Shown here piece after piece: positions 42,281 through 52,600 of a stretch of 64,000 bases of DNA. The notes beneath the pieces are model-generated. The model made no database searches and was not told where the DNA came from. It saw only the letters and a list, made by a program, of their open reading frames with translations. The stretch lies in NCBI GenBank assembly GCA_002478145.1, contig DLMI01000118.1, positions 58,833 to 122,832 of the forward strand, read 5' to 3'. Position numbers and translations under genes: made by a program. Position 1 is the stretch's first letter. Every line of letters begins with the position of its first letter. This DNA is from Acidobacteria bacterium UBA7540. GTDB taxonomy: Bacteria > Acidobacteriota > Terriglobia > UBA7540.

Positions 42281-44338
42281 TCAAAAGTCGCGCGTCCAGC
42301 GAATCGTCAGCAGGTTAGCGCTGAAATTGTTGCCGGGGACAATCTGCTCAAGGTAGTAGGTCCGCTGGAGATCCACCGACAGGCGGCCGGCCTTGGGGAA
42401 ATTGCAGTACACGGTGCCAGTGACCAGCGGCCAAGTGAGGGGTCCGTAGGCGGGCGGTTCGCCACTGATCTGACCCAGGCCGGTGGAGCGATCAAAGTTG
42501 CCGGTGAGCCGCAGGCCAAAATACTTGCTGGGCTTGGCTTCCACCCCTGCCTGCACCACGCGGTCCGCTTCCTGGTCGCGCAGGAAGTCGTTGAGTGGCG
42601 CCGTGCCGCGCGCGTAAACGATGTTCCCCGCAGCAAAGATGCTGTCGTAGGTGAAGCCCCCAAAAATCGAAAACCGGTCATTCAAGGCATAAGACAGCGT
42701 CACCGTGTTCGAGTGAACGTTGTTCTTAAAACTGGCGTCGATCAACTTGTCGTTGGACAAATTCAGATCGTCTTGCAGCGATACCTTCGCCATTGGCTGG
42801 ACACGAAAGATAAGGTGTCCTGCCACCTCGGTGTGAGGCGTGATGGACGTGTAAGATGAGCCGTTGTCGAAGGTGTGGAAGTCCCCACGGATACTGAAGA
42901 CCTTCGAGGGCTGATAGCCGAAACTGATTTCGGGCGAGGCTGTCTTGGTCCGCAGCGTGGTGGCTGAATTGGCCACACCGTTTTCGAGCGACTCCACATC
43001 CGCTTTGAGCAGATGAATGCCAGGACGCAGGGTGAGCGAATGGGTGGGGGTAAAAAGCATGTTGAAGTCGAAGTCACTCAGCCCATCCCGCCAGACGAAG
43101 GAGTCCTGTCCGGAGGAGGGGGTCGTGCTGGTTATAGGCGACGCAGAGGTGGGATTGGTGACAACGCTGAACAGGCTCGCGAAATTCCCAACGGCGTCGG
43201 TGCTAAAGCGGGAGTAGCGATAGTCCACATTGATCTCCCACCACTGTCTTACCTTGTAGGTGAAGCCCTGATACACAATGTTGTCAGGTTCAACTACGGT
43301 GTCACGTGCGCTCTCGCTCACAGTGTAGGGCGCAAGGGCGCCGGAACTGTTCGGGGCGGTGCCGTTGTAAGACTGGTCCAGAGTGGCCGGCCCTTGATAA
43401 CGGTAATAGATGTAGCCGCCGCGCCAATCAAGGTTGGAAAGCGGCTTCCCCGTGAAGGAAAACTCGCTGATGGGAGTCGTGAGGCGCCGGTACTCGGATT
43501 GGGAGAGGTTGGTGAGTGGTTCCTTGGTCGAGCTCGCAACGGGATCGATGCTCAACTCGGGCGAACTCACATTATTCAGGCTCAGGTATTGCGTGAACGT
43601 CTGGTAGCCGAGGTTGTAGTGGAAGGACCAGGAGTGAAACGTGTAGTCGATCCCGCCCGTGAAGCGATTGGTGTTATCGTCGATGGGCGCGTAAAGGTAA
43701 TAAGGGTTGGCTCGTGCCAAGGTGCCCCAGAAGGATGGCGAATCGAAGAAATCCAGAGACTCCGTAGTGAAGGTGGGGCCGCTGTCAGAGGTGCGGTAGT
43801 AGTTGAAGTTGAAGCGTAGATTGTTGGTGGCGTGCAGAGTGAAGTCCGCGGAGCCGAACTTGCGCACCGTTCCCCAGTCGTGGTTATCCGTGAGACCCGT
43901 GGAAACCCCCGAGACTAAGTGCGCGATCGGCAGCACCACGTCGTCGTTCTGATTCCAATAGTAGTAGCTCTGTCTCCAGTTCACCCGGAAGTCATAGAGG
44001 TGGGTTTTGCTGACGGAAAGCTGCCCGGTTTCGAAAGGCTCGCCTCCCAATCCGGTGACCGACATGGAATAGCTGTCCGCAAAGGGGTTGACCCCATTCT
44101 GGGCCTCGCCGAACATGTTGAAGTCCGTCAGGCGAAAGCCCTTTCGCAGATCGGACAACTCCTGAAACATGGGGACGTAGCCCTTGACGTCGTCGAAGCG
44201 GTAACCAACCGTCACCGACCCCTGGTTATTGAACCCGCCGATGTTCACGGGAGTTTCAGGGCTGTCCTGCGCCACCAATACGCGGCCGCAAAACAAAAGC
44301 GCCACCAAACAGACAATGAAAGAGTATCTGGATCTCAT
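42281..44338 (-). CDS. MtrB/PioB-family outer-membrane beta-barrel
   Basis: The ATG at 44338 follows GGGAGGTG; an alternative at 44353 adds five residues. The 685-residue protein has a signal peptide (7-28) and about 25 amphipathic beta-strands ending in an aromatic C-terminal residue (RWTRDF), as expected of an outer-membrane barrel. Segments such as GSVTVGYRFDDVKGYVP and FNMFGEAQNGVNPFADSYSM match the MtrB/PioB family, which sheaths a decahaem cytochrome so electrons cross the outer membrane. It lies directly after the decahaem MtrA-like gene (stop and start overlap within 12 bases), confirming the pairing. No CxxC near the mature N-terminus is evident. Confidence 0.9.
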   Translation of the reverse strand: MRSRYSFIVCLVALLFCGRVLVAQDSPETPVNIGGFNNQGSVTVGYRFDDVKGYVPMFQELSDLRKGFRLTDFNMFGEAQNGVNPFADSYSMSVTGLGGEPFETGQLSVSKTHLYDFRVNWRQSYYYWNQNDDVVLPIAHLVSGVSTGLTDNHDWGTVRKFGSADFTLHATNNLRFNFNYYRTSDSGPTFTTESLDFFDSPSFWGTLARANPYYLYAPIDDNTNRFTGGIDYTFHSWSFHYNLGYQTFTQYLSLNNVSSPELSIDPVASSTKEPLTNLSQSEYRRLTTPISEFSFTGKPLSNLDWRGGYIYYRYQGPATLDQSYNGTAPNSSGALAPYTVSESARDTVVEPDNIVYQGFTYKVRQWWEINVDYRYSRFSTDAVGNFASLFSVVTNPTSASPITSTTPSSGQDSFVWRDGLSDFDFNMLFTPTHSLTLRPGIHLLKADVESLENGVANSATTLRTKTASPEISFGYQPSKVFSIRGDFHTFDNGSSYTSITPHTEVAGHLIFRVQPMAKVSLQDDLNLSNDKLIDASFKNNVHSNTVTLSYALNDRFSIFGGFTYDSIFAAGNIVYARGTAPLNDFLRDQEADRVVQAGVEAKPSKYFGLRLTGNFDRSTGLGQISGEPPAYGPLTWPLVTGTVYCNFPKAGRLSVDLQRTYYLEQIVPGNNFSANLLTIRWTRDF

Positions 44339-44349
44339 CGCACCTCCCT

Positions 44350-45426
44350 TCATCGCAAGAAATTGGGGTCAAAGTTGGAACCGTGGACCGTGACGTGGCA
44401 GCGGGTGCACTCCCCACTGATCTGGTAGCCCAACCGCGAGTGCGGCGCCCCGGCCTGATTGTGGAACCCGGTGTGGCATTGTAGGCAGAGTTGCCGGCCT
44501 TCACGCCGCACCAGCAGCATGCGATTGGTACTGCCGTGGGGATTGTGGCAGATCACGCAACCCTGCACCCTCGCGGCAGGGTGCTCATAAACATAAGGCC
44601 CGCGCTTCTCCACGTGGCACTTGACGCAGGTCTCCCAGTTGGTCTCATTCAGGCTGGCGCGGTTGATGCTGCCGTGCGGGTTATGACAGTCCGTGCACTT
44701 CATCAGTTGCTCGGGTACGCGGTGATGCACCGGCAGGGCAAACAGCGCCTGGATGTTGCCATGGCAGGTAAAGCATAAGCTTGGCTCGGACTCCTTGAGC
44801 AAGCTGGTATGCAGCCAGCGCACCGAGTCCGAAATCTGCGGCGCCTGGAAGAAGTTGGCTTGCGCGTAAGTGAGGCTGCCCTTGCTTTGATCCTTGGACT
44901 GTTTTACCAGGTGGGCCGCATGGCACTGGTTGCAGGAGACGGCCGCCGCCGCGTGCTGGGAGTGGGCAAACATCTCCTGTTGCTTGCTGGAGACGTGGCA
45001 CTGAAGGCAGCGCGCAGAATTCTCCTGCGGGTTCGCATGAAACCCGAAGATGAGATGCTGGTTGAGCACGGCCGCGACCTTGGCCTCGTTGCCAACGGCA
45101 GCTTCCATGGCCTCGGCATGGGCCTTGCCCGGGCCGTGGCAAACCTCACAACCCGCCACATAGTTCTTGCCGGGGAGGGAGAACTTGGCGTGGGCGGTCT
45201 TCTCGAACTGCGCAGCCTCCGTGTCGTGACAGAGCTTACAGCGATCCGAGCCCACGTAATCCCCCGGGTTACCTTCCGCTTTGAACTGCCAAGCCACCGA
45301 CGGCCCCTTCGCCGCCTCCGGCATCTTTTGGGCGAAGGCTCGACCAGCCAGCGCGCCGAAGGAGAACACCAAAGGCAGGGACACAAGCAGCGGTCTTAGT
45401 TTGCTTCTTCGTTGGGAACTCATCAA
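44350..45426 (-). CDS. decahaem c-type cytochrome, MtrA/DmsE family
   Basis: The 358-residue protein has a signal peptide (hydrophobic 12-29) and exactly ten CxxCH sites: CKLCH, CEVCH, CLQCH, CNQCH, CFTCH, CTDCH, CVKCH, CVICH, CLQCH, CTRCH. Spacing and the HNPHGS motifs after two of them match the MtrA/PioA/DmsE family, the haem wire that threads the outer-membrane barrel. GGGAGGAC lies 9-10 bases before the ATG. It heads a minus-strand cluster with the barrel and two more cytochromes. No surface decahaem (MtrC/OmcA type) is seen, so the conduit could be of the two-component PioAB sort or reach soluble acceptors. Confidence 0.92.
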   Translation of the reverse strand: MMSSQRRSKLRPLLVSLPLVFSFGALAGRAFAQKMPEAAKGPSVAWQFKAEGNPGDYVGSDRCKLCHDTEAAQFEKTAHAKFSLPGKNYVAGCEVCHGPGKAHAEAMEAAVGNEAKVAAVLNQHLIFGFHANPQENSARCLQCHVSSKQQEMFAHSQHAAAAVSCNQCHAAHLVKQSKDQSKGSLTYAQANFFQAPQISDSVRWLHTSLLKESEPSLCFTCHGNIQALFALPVHHRVPEQLMKCTDCHNPHGSINRASLNETNWETCVKCHVEKRGPYVYEHPAARVQGCVICHNPHGSTNRMLLVRREGRQLCLQCHTGFHNQAGAPHSRLGYQISGECTRCHVTVHGSNFDPNFLR

Positions 45427-46189
45427 AAACCGTCCTCCCTTGCCGGGTTTATCACCTTAGCCGGAGTTTCCTTTTTAGCCTTCCGGCGGCCAAAAATATG
45501 CGCCTTTTTCTTTCTAAATGTGGAACGCCCAGGAGGGTAACGAGCAAAACCAAGCTCCACCCCCATGGGCTCGTATGGTAGCGCCTCGAGCCCTCTCACA
45601 GCATGCTTCCAAGAACCCACCACGCCAAATGGCACACCACCCCCCTGAAGTGGGAGACTGGTCAGAATGTGACACGGCAGCAATTTAGGTTCCACTCGTC
45701 GTCATCGTACACAGAAGCCTAATCCACTCTCCATGAAGGTGTTACGAACAGAATCAAAGCTGGAATGTTGAAATCTCCCATATGGAAGTGTGAACTAACG
45801 CAACAGGGGCAAAACGTCATCCTTATCATTGGTAACTATTGCGCAATTCCTCGATGCAGGGATAGACCCTATGACAATTTTTCCCGATTGGATCAAAATG
45901 TCGTAGTTTAACACCCAACCAGCCAAGCGGTAACAATTTTTGTTCGCTGAAGAGTGCGAGTCATGACAAGTGGCGGCAAACCCCGATCCGGGCGCTGTCT
46001 CTAGCCTGCTCAGATCTCGGTCCAAAGGGGCAAAAACAACCAGCAATTGCTGCCTTTCACGTGACCAAGAATGGCTGCCGCTCCGCCCCAGATCGGCAGC
46101 AAAAAGCCAATGTGACAGGGAGGGTGCCCGTTGGAATCCGTCTTGCTTGCAGGTCGTTGTCGGAGTAGAATGGCAGTTGAGGATTAATC
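45427..46189. other. 763-base intergenic region, no supported gene
   Basis: This stretch lies between the divergent cytochrome cluster and the metal-efflux operon and must hold both promoters. It contains several long overlapping frames on the minus strand but none has family-like composition or a ribosome binding site. I looked for a GEMM (cyclic-dinucleotide) riboswitch upstream of the cytochrome gene and found no match to its conserved core. Confidence 0.4.
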
Positions 46190-46552
46190 TTGAGGTACTT
46201 GACGTACATTTTGCTCGGTGTGTTGTTACTGCAGTTCTCGGGTCTACGTGAAGTCTGTTTCTCTCGGCCATGCGCGAGCCACGACTGCTGCCCCGCCCCA
46301 AAGGGTAAGTCGCTTCCAGGCCGTTCTGCCGTCCCTGATTGCTGTCTGGCAATGGCCTTGACCCTCCAAAGTTCCGTGGCGGAAGTCACGAGCGGGACTG
46401 ACCATTCCGTAACCATCCTGCCGATTGAAACGAAGCACGCGACTGGTTCAATTCCACCACTCGTCGAGAGGCGGCCCGAAAGGCTTACGTCTTCCGGCCT
46501 CACGTTGCCTCCTCTCACCCCGCTGCTCCAGAGTTGTCTGCTCCTGATCTGA
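46190..46552 (+). CDS. small Cys-rich periplasmic protein preceding a metal efflux operon
   Basis: A TTG-started frame of 120 residues with a signal peptide (MRYLTYILLGVLLLQFSG) and, in the mature part, a cysteine-rich stretch (C23, C28, CC near 33-34, CC near 51-52). Small secreted Cys-rich proteins with this CxxxHxCC-like pattern commonly sit before heavy-metal RND operons, as here, and may bind the metal. A GAGGA element lies upstream but the start is weak. A spurious frame cannot be excluded. Confidence 0.5.
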   Translation: MRYLTYILLGVLLLQFSGLREVCFSRPCASHDCCPAPKGKSLPGRSAVPDCCLAMALTLQSSVAEVTSGTDHSVTILPIETKHATGSIPPLVERRPERLTSSGLTLPPLTPLLQSCLLLI

Positions 46553-46650
46553 AACATTCCAAATCACCCACCCCATTTGTTTTGGTTTGATTCTCTTGCC
46601 CGCATGAGATGGGCGAGGAACCAAAACGAAAACTCGCTGTTGTCAACTTG

Positions 46651-46830
46651 CCTAATAGGGTGTTGAAAAGCGTTTGTGAGCGCTGTCATTCCGACCCTGA
46701 GCCGAGCGAAGCGAGGAATCTCGCTCTGGAAACCCCGATCTGATCGGGGCGAGATTCCTCGTCGTCCGCCAATAAGAATGGCGGACTCCTCGGAATGACA
46801 GGCTAGGCGGGCTTTTCAGCATCCTGTTAA
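46651..46830. repeat. composite palindromic element with outer and inner arms
   Basis: Outer arms: AATAGGGTGTTGAAAAGC on the left (46654-46671) and GCTTTTCAGCATCCTGTTAA on the right (46811-46830). Inner arms: TGTCATTCCGACC (46684) and CGGAATGACA (46791-46800), the dispersed family of 1887 and 7015. A relative of the outer arms is at 61322-61496. The element occupies the space before the tolC gene. Confidence 0.75.
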
Positions 46831-46853
46831 GAAGCTAGTAAGGAGATTCGAGC

Positions 46854-48134
46854 ATGCGTCCCTGGATCATCTTTCTGATCTTTCTCTGTGCGCCACCGCG
46901 CCTTTTTTCACAATCTCAAGGACCAAGTAGCGTGCCTGCCGAGCCCAAAGGAGCTGCCAGCCCTACGGCGTTGGCTCAGGAAGCAATGGACCGCAACCCG
47001 GAAATTCAGGCAGCCAAGCGCGCTGTTCAAGCCAAGCGCGCGCGAGTTCCGCAGGCTGGCGCCTGGCCTGACCCCAAGCTTTCCGTGAGCTACAGCGGCA
47101 ATGTCCTTCCACCGTTTACGGTCATGGCGGGCGACCCTTCCAGCGCCCGCCAGATCATGGCCGAGCAGGAGATTCCCTATCCCGGCAAGACGCGCCTTCG
47201 GACCGGAATCGCCTCACGCGATGCGGACGCGGAAACTCTGGCCTACGAAGCTGTGTGGCGGCGCATCGGGGCGGAAGTGAAGCAGGCCTATTTCGACCTC
47301 TGGTTCACCGACCAGAGTCTTGCCACCCTTCGCAAGGACCGCGAGCTTCTGGAAAAGTTCGAGAAGATTGCCGAAATCCGTTACTCCGTTGGCAAAGCAG
47401 TACAACAGGATGTTCTAAAGGCGCAGGTGGAACTGACGCGGCTCATCGAGCGGCAGACCGTGCTCGAGCAAGCGCGACAGACCTTCCAGGCGCAGCTTAA
47501 CAGCCTCCGAAACCTCCCGGTGGAAACGCCCATAGATACGCGCGGGGAGGTCAGCCCCAGCAACCTCAGCTCTCCGCTCGATGAACTGCAGGCCGCTGCC
47601 CAAGCGAATTATCCGGTTCTCAAACAGCAACGGACGATGGTGGAAGAAAACCGCCTGTTGGTGGACCTGGCGAAGAGAGAGGTCCGTCCGGACTTCAGCG
47701 TCGGTTACGCCTACATGCAACGCGACCGCCTGCCGGACATGTATGGCATTACCCTCTCCACTTCGCTGCCGATTTTCCGCCACAGAAAGCAGGCCATGGC
47801 CATCGCGGAAGCGGCTGCGAATCTGGAGTCGTCCCGGCAGATGGAAGCCAATGCCCTGACGATGCTCCGCTACCGCGTCAAACAGGAGTTCTTGGACGTG
47901 CAAGCTTCCGAACAGCTTCTGAAGCTCTACTCGCAAGGGATTGTCCCTCAGTCTTCGCTGGCCCTGGAATCCTCAATTTCCGGCTATGAAACCGGGGCCG
48001 TGGATTTCCTGAACGTGCTCAGCAACTTCACGACGGTCCTCGATTATGAACTGAGCACCAAGCAACAAATCGCCAATCACGAGAAGGCGCTGGCTCGTCT
48101 GGAAGAGCTTACAGCCCTGAATCTGGTTCAGTAA
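46854..48134 (+). CDS. TolC-family outer membrane efflux protein (CusC-like)
   Basis: The 426-residue protein has a signal peptide (residues 4-20) and a long coiled-coil region with the TolC pattern: LAQEAMDRNPEIQAAKRAV at the start, GKTRLRTGI, and helices such as YSVGKAVQQDVLKAQVELTRL and AQANYPVLKQQRTMVEENRLL. It would form a trimeric outer-membrane exit duct. It heads the operon followed by a CusB-like adaptor (gap 110 bases with an inverted repeat) and a CusA pump, so it exports Cu(I) or Ag(I). Confidence 0.9.
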   Translation: MRPWIIFLIFLCAPPRLFSQSQGPSSVPAEPKGAASPTALAQEAMDRNPEIQAAKRAVQAKRARVPQAGAWPDPKLSVSYSGNVLPPFTVMAGDPSSARQIMAEQEIPYPGKTRLRTGIASRDADAETLAYEAVWRRIGAEVKQAYFDLWFTDQSLATLRKDRELLEKFEKIAEIRYSVGKAVQQDVLKAQVELTRLIERQTVLEQARQTFQAQLNSLRNLPVETPIDTRGEVSPSNLSSPLDELQAAAQANYPVLKQQRTMVEENRLLVDLAKREVRPDFSVGYAYMQRDRLPDMYGITLSTSLPIFRHRKQAMAIAEAAANLESSRQMEANALTMLRYRVKQEFLDVQASEQLLKLYSQGIVPQSSLALESSISGYETGAVDFLNVLSNFTTVLDYELSTKQQIANHEKALARLEELTALNLVQ

Positions 48135-48138
48135 GAAC

Positions 48139-48223
48139 GGCTGTCAGCTATCAGCTCTCAGCCTTCAGCGAACTCCCCACCCACGACGGTTTGCTGAAAG
48201 CTGACGGCTGATAGCTGACGGCC
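48139..48223. repeat. inverted repeat between tolC and cusB
   Basis: GGCTGTCAGCTATCAGC (48139-48155) mirrors GCTGATAGCTGACGGCC (48207-48223), 16 of 17 positions. The loop contains further TCAGC/GCTGA copies. It lies in the 110-base spacer inside the efflux operon and may affect mRNA processing. Confidence 0.8.
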
Positions 48224-48244
48224 TTCAGAACGAAGAGGTGAACT

Positions 48245-49603
48245 ATGGAAAAAACAAGAGAGACTGGAAGCAGAATTACCGCATTCCTGGCCGGCGCGGG
48301 CCTGGTCAGTTTGATTGTGGCCCTGAGCTTTGTCTGGCGACCCGCGCGTGAAAAGCTGGCCAGTCTTCTGAACCCGCGACCGAGTTCTCCAGCCTCGCTG
48401 GCGCCAACCACGGATTCCAGCGGCCGGAAGATCCTTTACTACGAAGACCCCATGCATCCCTGGTACAAGTCCAACAAACCGGGCATTGCGCCGGATTGCG
48501 GGATGAAGCTGGTCGCGGTCTACGCCGACGAGCCGCAGACTACTGCCGTGGGGACGTTGCCGCCCGGCGCGGTTCAAATTAGCCCAGCCCGCCAGCAGCT
48601 CATGGGAGTCACCACAGCCGTGGCGGATTATCGCCCGGTGGAAAAGACGATCCGGACAGTGGGCCAGGTTGCCATTGACGAAACGCGGTTGGCCGACGTG
48701 CACGTGAAGGTCAACGGCTGGATCCAGGAAGTCTTCGTGGATTACACGTGGCAGCCCGTCAAAAAGGGAGAACCGCTGTTCACAATTTACAGCCCCGACC
48801 TGCTCGCCACCGAGCAGGAGTATCTGCTGGCGCTTCGAGCCCGCAAATCACTTGCGAAAAGCCCTTTGCTGGAGGTTTCGTCGGGGTCCGAATCCTTGCT
48901 GGAGGCTGCGCGCCACCGGCTTGCGCTTTGGGATTTGACCGATGCACAAATCGGACAATTGGAAGAAACGGGCAAGGCTCAACACGAGATCACGTTTTAC
49001 GCGCCCGCCTCCGGCTACGTCATGGAACGCAAGGCATACCCCAATCAATATGTGACTCCAGACACAGAACTCTACAAGCTGGTGGACCTCAGCAGGGTCT
49101 GGGTGCAGGCAGATGTTTACGAATTTGAGATGCCCGCAATCAGTCTGGGCCAGGAAGCAACTTTGACGACAGAATCCCTGCCCGGAGTCTCCTGGAAGGG
49201 CCGGCTTGTTTTTGTCAATCCCGAAGTCAAGACAGATACGCGAACCGGGACAGTACGCATGGAATTTCCTAATCCCGAATTGAAGCTAAAACCCGGAATG
49301 TTTGTAAACGTTGAATTGCACAAGTCTTTTGGCCGGCAACTGACCGTGCCCGTTGATTCCGTCCTTAACTCCGGCACGCGTCAGGTGGTTTTCGTGGACC
49401 TCGGCAAAGGCGCGTTCGCCCCGCGTGAAGTGAAGGTCGGTGAACGCACGCAGGATTACCTCGCCATCCTGAGCGGTCTTCGAGCCGGCGAACGCGTGGT
49501 CACACGCGCGAACTTCTTGATCGACTCCGAAAGTAATCTCCGCCAGTCCATAGAAGGAATGGCGGGCATGCCGGGGATGCAGTCACAAGGGAAAAAGCCA
49601 TGA
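48245..49603 (+). CDS. cusB: RND efflux periplasmic adaptor with heavy-metal-binding domain (CusB-like)
   Basis: The 452-residue protein has an N-terminal membrane anchor or signal (15-35). Residues about 74-100 hold a heavy-metal-binding domain (YYEDPMHPWYKSNKPGIA, then PDCGMKL), with the MHP and DCGMK motifs that bind metal. The adaptor core follows: a lipoyl/barrel-like region (VHVKVNGWIQEVFVDYTWQPVKKGEPL), an alpha-hairpin near 200-245 and a C-terminal beta-barrel (FVNVELHKSFGRQLTVPVDSV). It links the CusA pump to the TolC duct and hands over Cu(I)/Ag(I). Its end overlaps cusA (49600-49603, ATGA). Confidence 0.92.
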   Translation: MEKTRETGSRITAFLAGAGLVSLIVALSFVWRPAREKLASLLNPRPSSPASLAPTTDSSGRKILYYEDPMHPWYKSNKPGIAPDCGMKLVAVYADEPQTTAVGTLPPGAVQISPARQQLMGVTTAVADYRPVEKTIRTVGQVAIDETRLADVHVKVNGWIQEVFVDYTWQPVKKGEPLFTIYSPDLLATEQEYLLALRARKSLAKSPLLEVSSGSESLLEAARHRLALWDLTDAQIGQLEETGKAQHEITFYAPASGYVMERKAYPNQYVTPDTELYKLVDLSRVWVQADVYEFEMPAISLGQEATLTTESLPGVSWKGRLVFVNPEVKTDTRTGTVRMEFPNPELKLKPGMFVNVELHKSFGRQLTVPVDSVLNSGTRQVVFVDLGKGAFAPREVKVGERTQDYLAILSGLRAGERVVTRANFLIDSESNLRQSIEGMAGMPGMQSQGKKP

Positions 49604-52600
49604 TCAACCGCATTATTGAGTTCTGCGCGAAAAACAAGTTTGTGGTGTTCCTGTTTGTGGGAGTTGCCGTCCTGGTGGGTTGGTGGTCACTCCATAACGT
49701 TCCGCTCGATGCCATTCCGGACCTTTCGGACACGCAGGTAATTATTTATTCGCGCTGGGACCGTAGCCCGGACATCATGGAAGACCAGGTTACCTATCCG
49801 ATTACCACTGCCATGCTCGGCGCCCCGAAGGTGAAGGACATCAGAGGCTTTTCAGACTTCGGATACTCCTACGTTTACATCATCTTCGAGGAAGGCACGG
49901 ATATCTACTGGGCGCGGTCCCGCACCCTGGAATACCTCTCCAAGATCACGCCTCGTTTGCCCCCGGGTGTGCAGGTGGAGTTGGGTCCGGACGCCACCTC
50001 GATCGGCTGGGTTTTCCAGTACGCGCTGGTGGACAATACCGGCCGATACAGTACCGAAGCGTTGCGGTCGTTCCAGGATTGGTATCTGCGCTACTACCTG
50101 CAAAGCGTTCCGGGCGTCGCGGAAGTAGCTCCGATTGGCGGTTTGGTCCGCCAGTACCAGATTCAGGTTGACCCGAATGCGCTCGCCGCCTACCGAATCC
50201 CACTGGAGAGAGTCACAGAGGCAGTACGGCACGGCAACAATGATGTGGGTGGGCGGCTCGTCGAATTCTCAAACCGTGAGTTCATGGTGCGCGGCCGCGG
50301 CTACGCGCGTTCGCTCGCGGATCTGGACCGGATCGTGGTGGGAGTCAATCCCATGACGGGCACGCCTGTAACCGTGAAGGACATTGGGCAAGTCACCTTA
50401 GGCCCCGACATTCGGCGCGGGGTCGCCGACCTGGACGGCAAAGGCGACGTGGTGGGTGGCGTGGTCGTCATGCGCCATGGGGAGAATGCGCTCAAGGTGA
50501 TCGAGCGCATAAAAGCGAAGCTGGACGAGATTCGTCCTGCGCTTCCTCCCGGCGTCAAACTCGTAACCACTTACGACCGCTCCGACCTGATCCTCCGGTC
50601 AATCGATACGCTCGAGCACACGCTGATCGAGGAAATCTCCATTGTCAGCATCGTAATCCTGATCTTTCTGTGGCACATCCCCAGCGCCCTGATTCCGATC
50701 CTCACCATCCCCATCACCGTGCTGATTTCGTTTATTCCCATGAAGCTGGTCGGCGTCACGTCCAACATCATGTCCCTGGGCGGGATCGCCATTGCCATCG
50801 GCGCCATGGTGGATGCGGCAGTCGTAGTGGTCGAGCAGACCCACAAGAAGCTGGAGGAGTGGGACGCGCAAGGGAGGAAACGAGACTATCACGAAGTAGT
50901 TGTGGAAGCTGTGAAGGAAGTTGGAGGAGCGAGTTTTTTCTCGTTACTGGTGATTGCCGTCTCGTTCATGCCGATTTTTACGTTGGAGGCGCAGGAGGGC
51001 CGGCTCTTCAAGCCCTTGGCATTCACCAAGAACTTCTGCATGGCCATCGCCGCCGTCCTCGCCATCACCCTCGACCCGGCCATGCGCCTGCTTTTCACGC
51101 ACGCCAACAGCTTTAATTTCCGCCCGCGTTTCCTTGCCCGGATGGTCAACGCCGTTCTGGTGGGAAAGATTCACAGGGAGGAGAAGCATCCCATCAGCCA
51201 CCTCCTGATGAAGGTGTATCACCCGGTTGCCGAGATGGCGCTGCGCTTCAGGTGGGCTGTGATCCCGGCCGCAGTCGCCATCGTGGTTGTGACCGTGCCG
51301 GTCTTCAATCGCCTGGGGTCTGAATTCATGCCGCCCTTGAACGAAGGCACGCTCCTCTACATGCCAACCACCCTGCCCGGAATCTCTGTGACCGAAGCAC
51401 AGCGCCTCTTGCAGATTCAGGACCGAGTACTGAAGAGCTTTCCGGAAGTCGAGCGGGTTTTCGGCAAGGCGGGTCGTGCGGAAACCTCCACCGACCCCGC
51501 TCCGTTATCGATGATGGAGACCACCGTTGTCCTGAAACCAGAAGACCGGTGGCGGCCGGAACAGCGCTGGTATTCCCCTTGGGCCCCGGAATGGTTGAAG
51601 AGAATCTTACGCCACACCTGGCCGGACCACATCAGCCAGGAGGAACTGGTCGACGAAATGGATCAGGCGCTCAGAATCCCGGGAACCACCAATGCCTGGA
51701 CCATGCCCATCCGCAATCGCATCGACATGCTTACCACCGGAGTGCGAACTCCGGTGGGCGTGAAGGTCTTCGGCTCAGACCTGAACGAGATTCAATCCAT
51801 CGGGCAGGAAATTGAGCGAGTCCTGGCGCAGGTTCCGGGCACGCGCAGCGTGTACGCCGAGCGGACAAGCGGAGGGTATTTCCTGGACTTCGATCTGAAA
51901 CGCGAAGAATTGGCTCGTTACGGGCTCACCGTCGATGACGTACAGGGATACATCATGTCGGCCGTAGGCGGGGAGGATGTCACCACCACCGTCGAAGGTC
52001 GTGAGCGCTACGGCGTAAACATTCGCTATTTCCGCGATTTCCGCAGCAACGTGGAGGCCCTCGAACGCGTGTTGGTTTCAACTCCCTCGGGAGCGCAGAT
52101 TCCGATGGCCCAGCTCGCGGACATCCGCATGGTTGAAGGCCCTGGAATGATCCGCGACGAAAACGGCCTGCTCAGCGGTTACGTGTACGTGGATGTGGCC
52201 GGGCGCGACCTGGGCAGCTACGTGGACGAGGCCCGCCGCGTCGTTCATGAGAAGGTGGAATCGCATTTGCCCGCTGGTTACAGCCTGAGCTGGAGCGGTC
52301 AGTATGAGTACCTCCAACGCGTCCGCCAACGCCTGACCCTGGTTGTCCCCATCACGATCTTCATCGTGTTCCTGCTGCTTTATCTCAACACCAAGTCTGT
52401 TGTAAAAACCATGATCGTCTTCCTGGCCGTTCCCTTTTCCGCCGTCGGGGCTATCTGGCTGTTGCATTGGTTGGGTTACAACATGAGCATCGCAGTATGG
52501 GTGGGGCTGATCGCCTTGATGGGAGTGGATGCAGAGACCGGGGTTTTCATGCTGCTCTACCTCGATTTGGCTTATCATGAATGGCAGAGGGAGGGGCGGC

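Noticed and set aside
45427..45640. Cyclic-dinucleotide (GEMM) riboswitch before the decahaem cytochrome
   Set aside because: The conserved GGGCAAACC and ACGCAAAGC cores are absent on the minus strand; only generic GC-rich hairpins are visible.
45795..46557. Long minus-strand frames antisense to the Cys-rich gene
   Set aside because: They have no signal, domain or ribosome binding site and their amino-acid composition looks like a shadow of GC-rich sequence.
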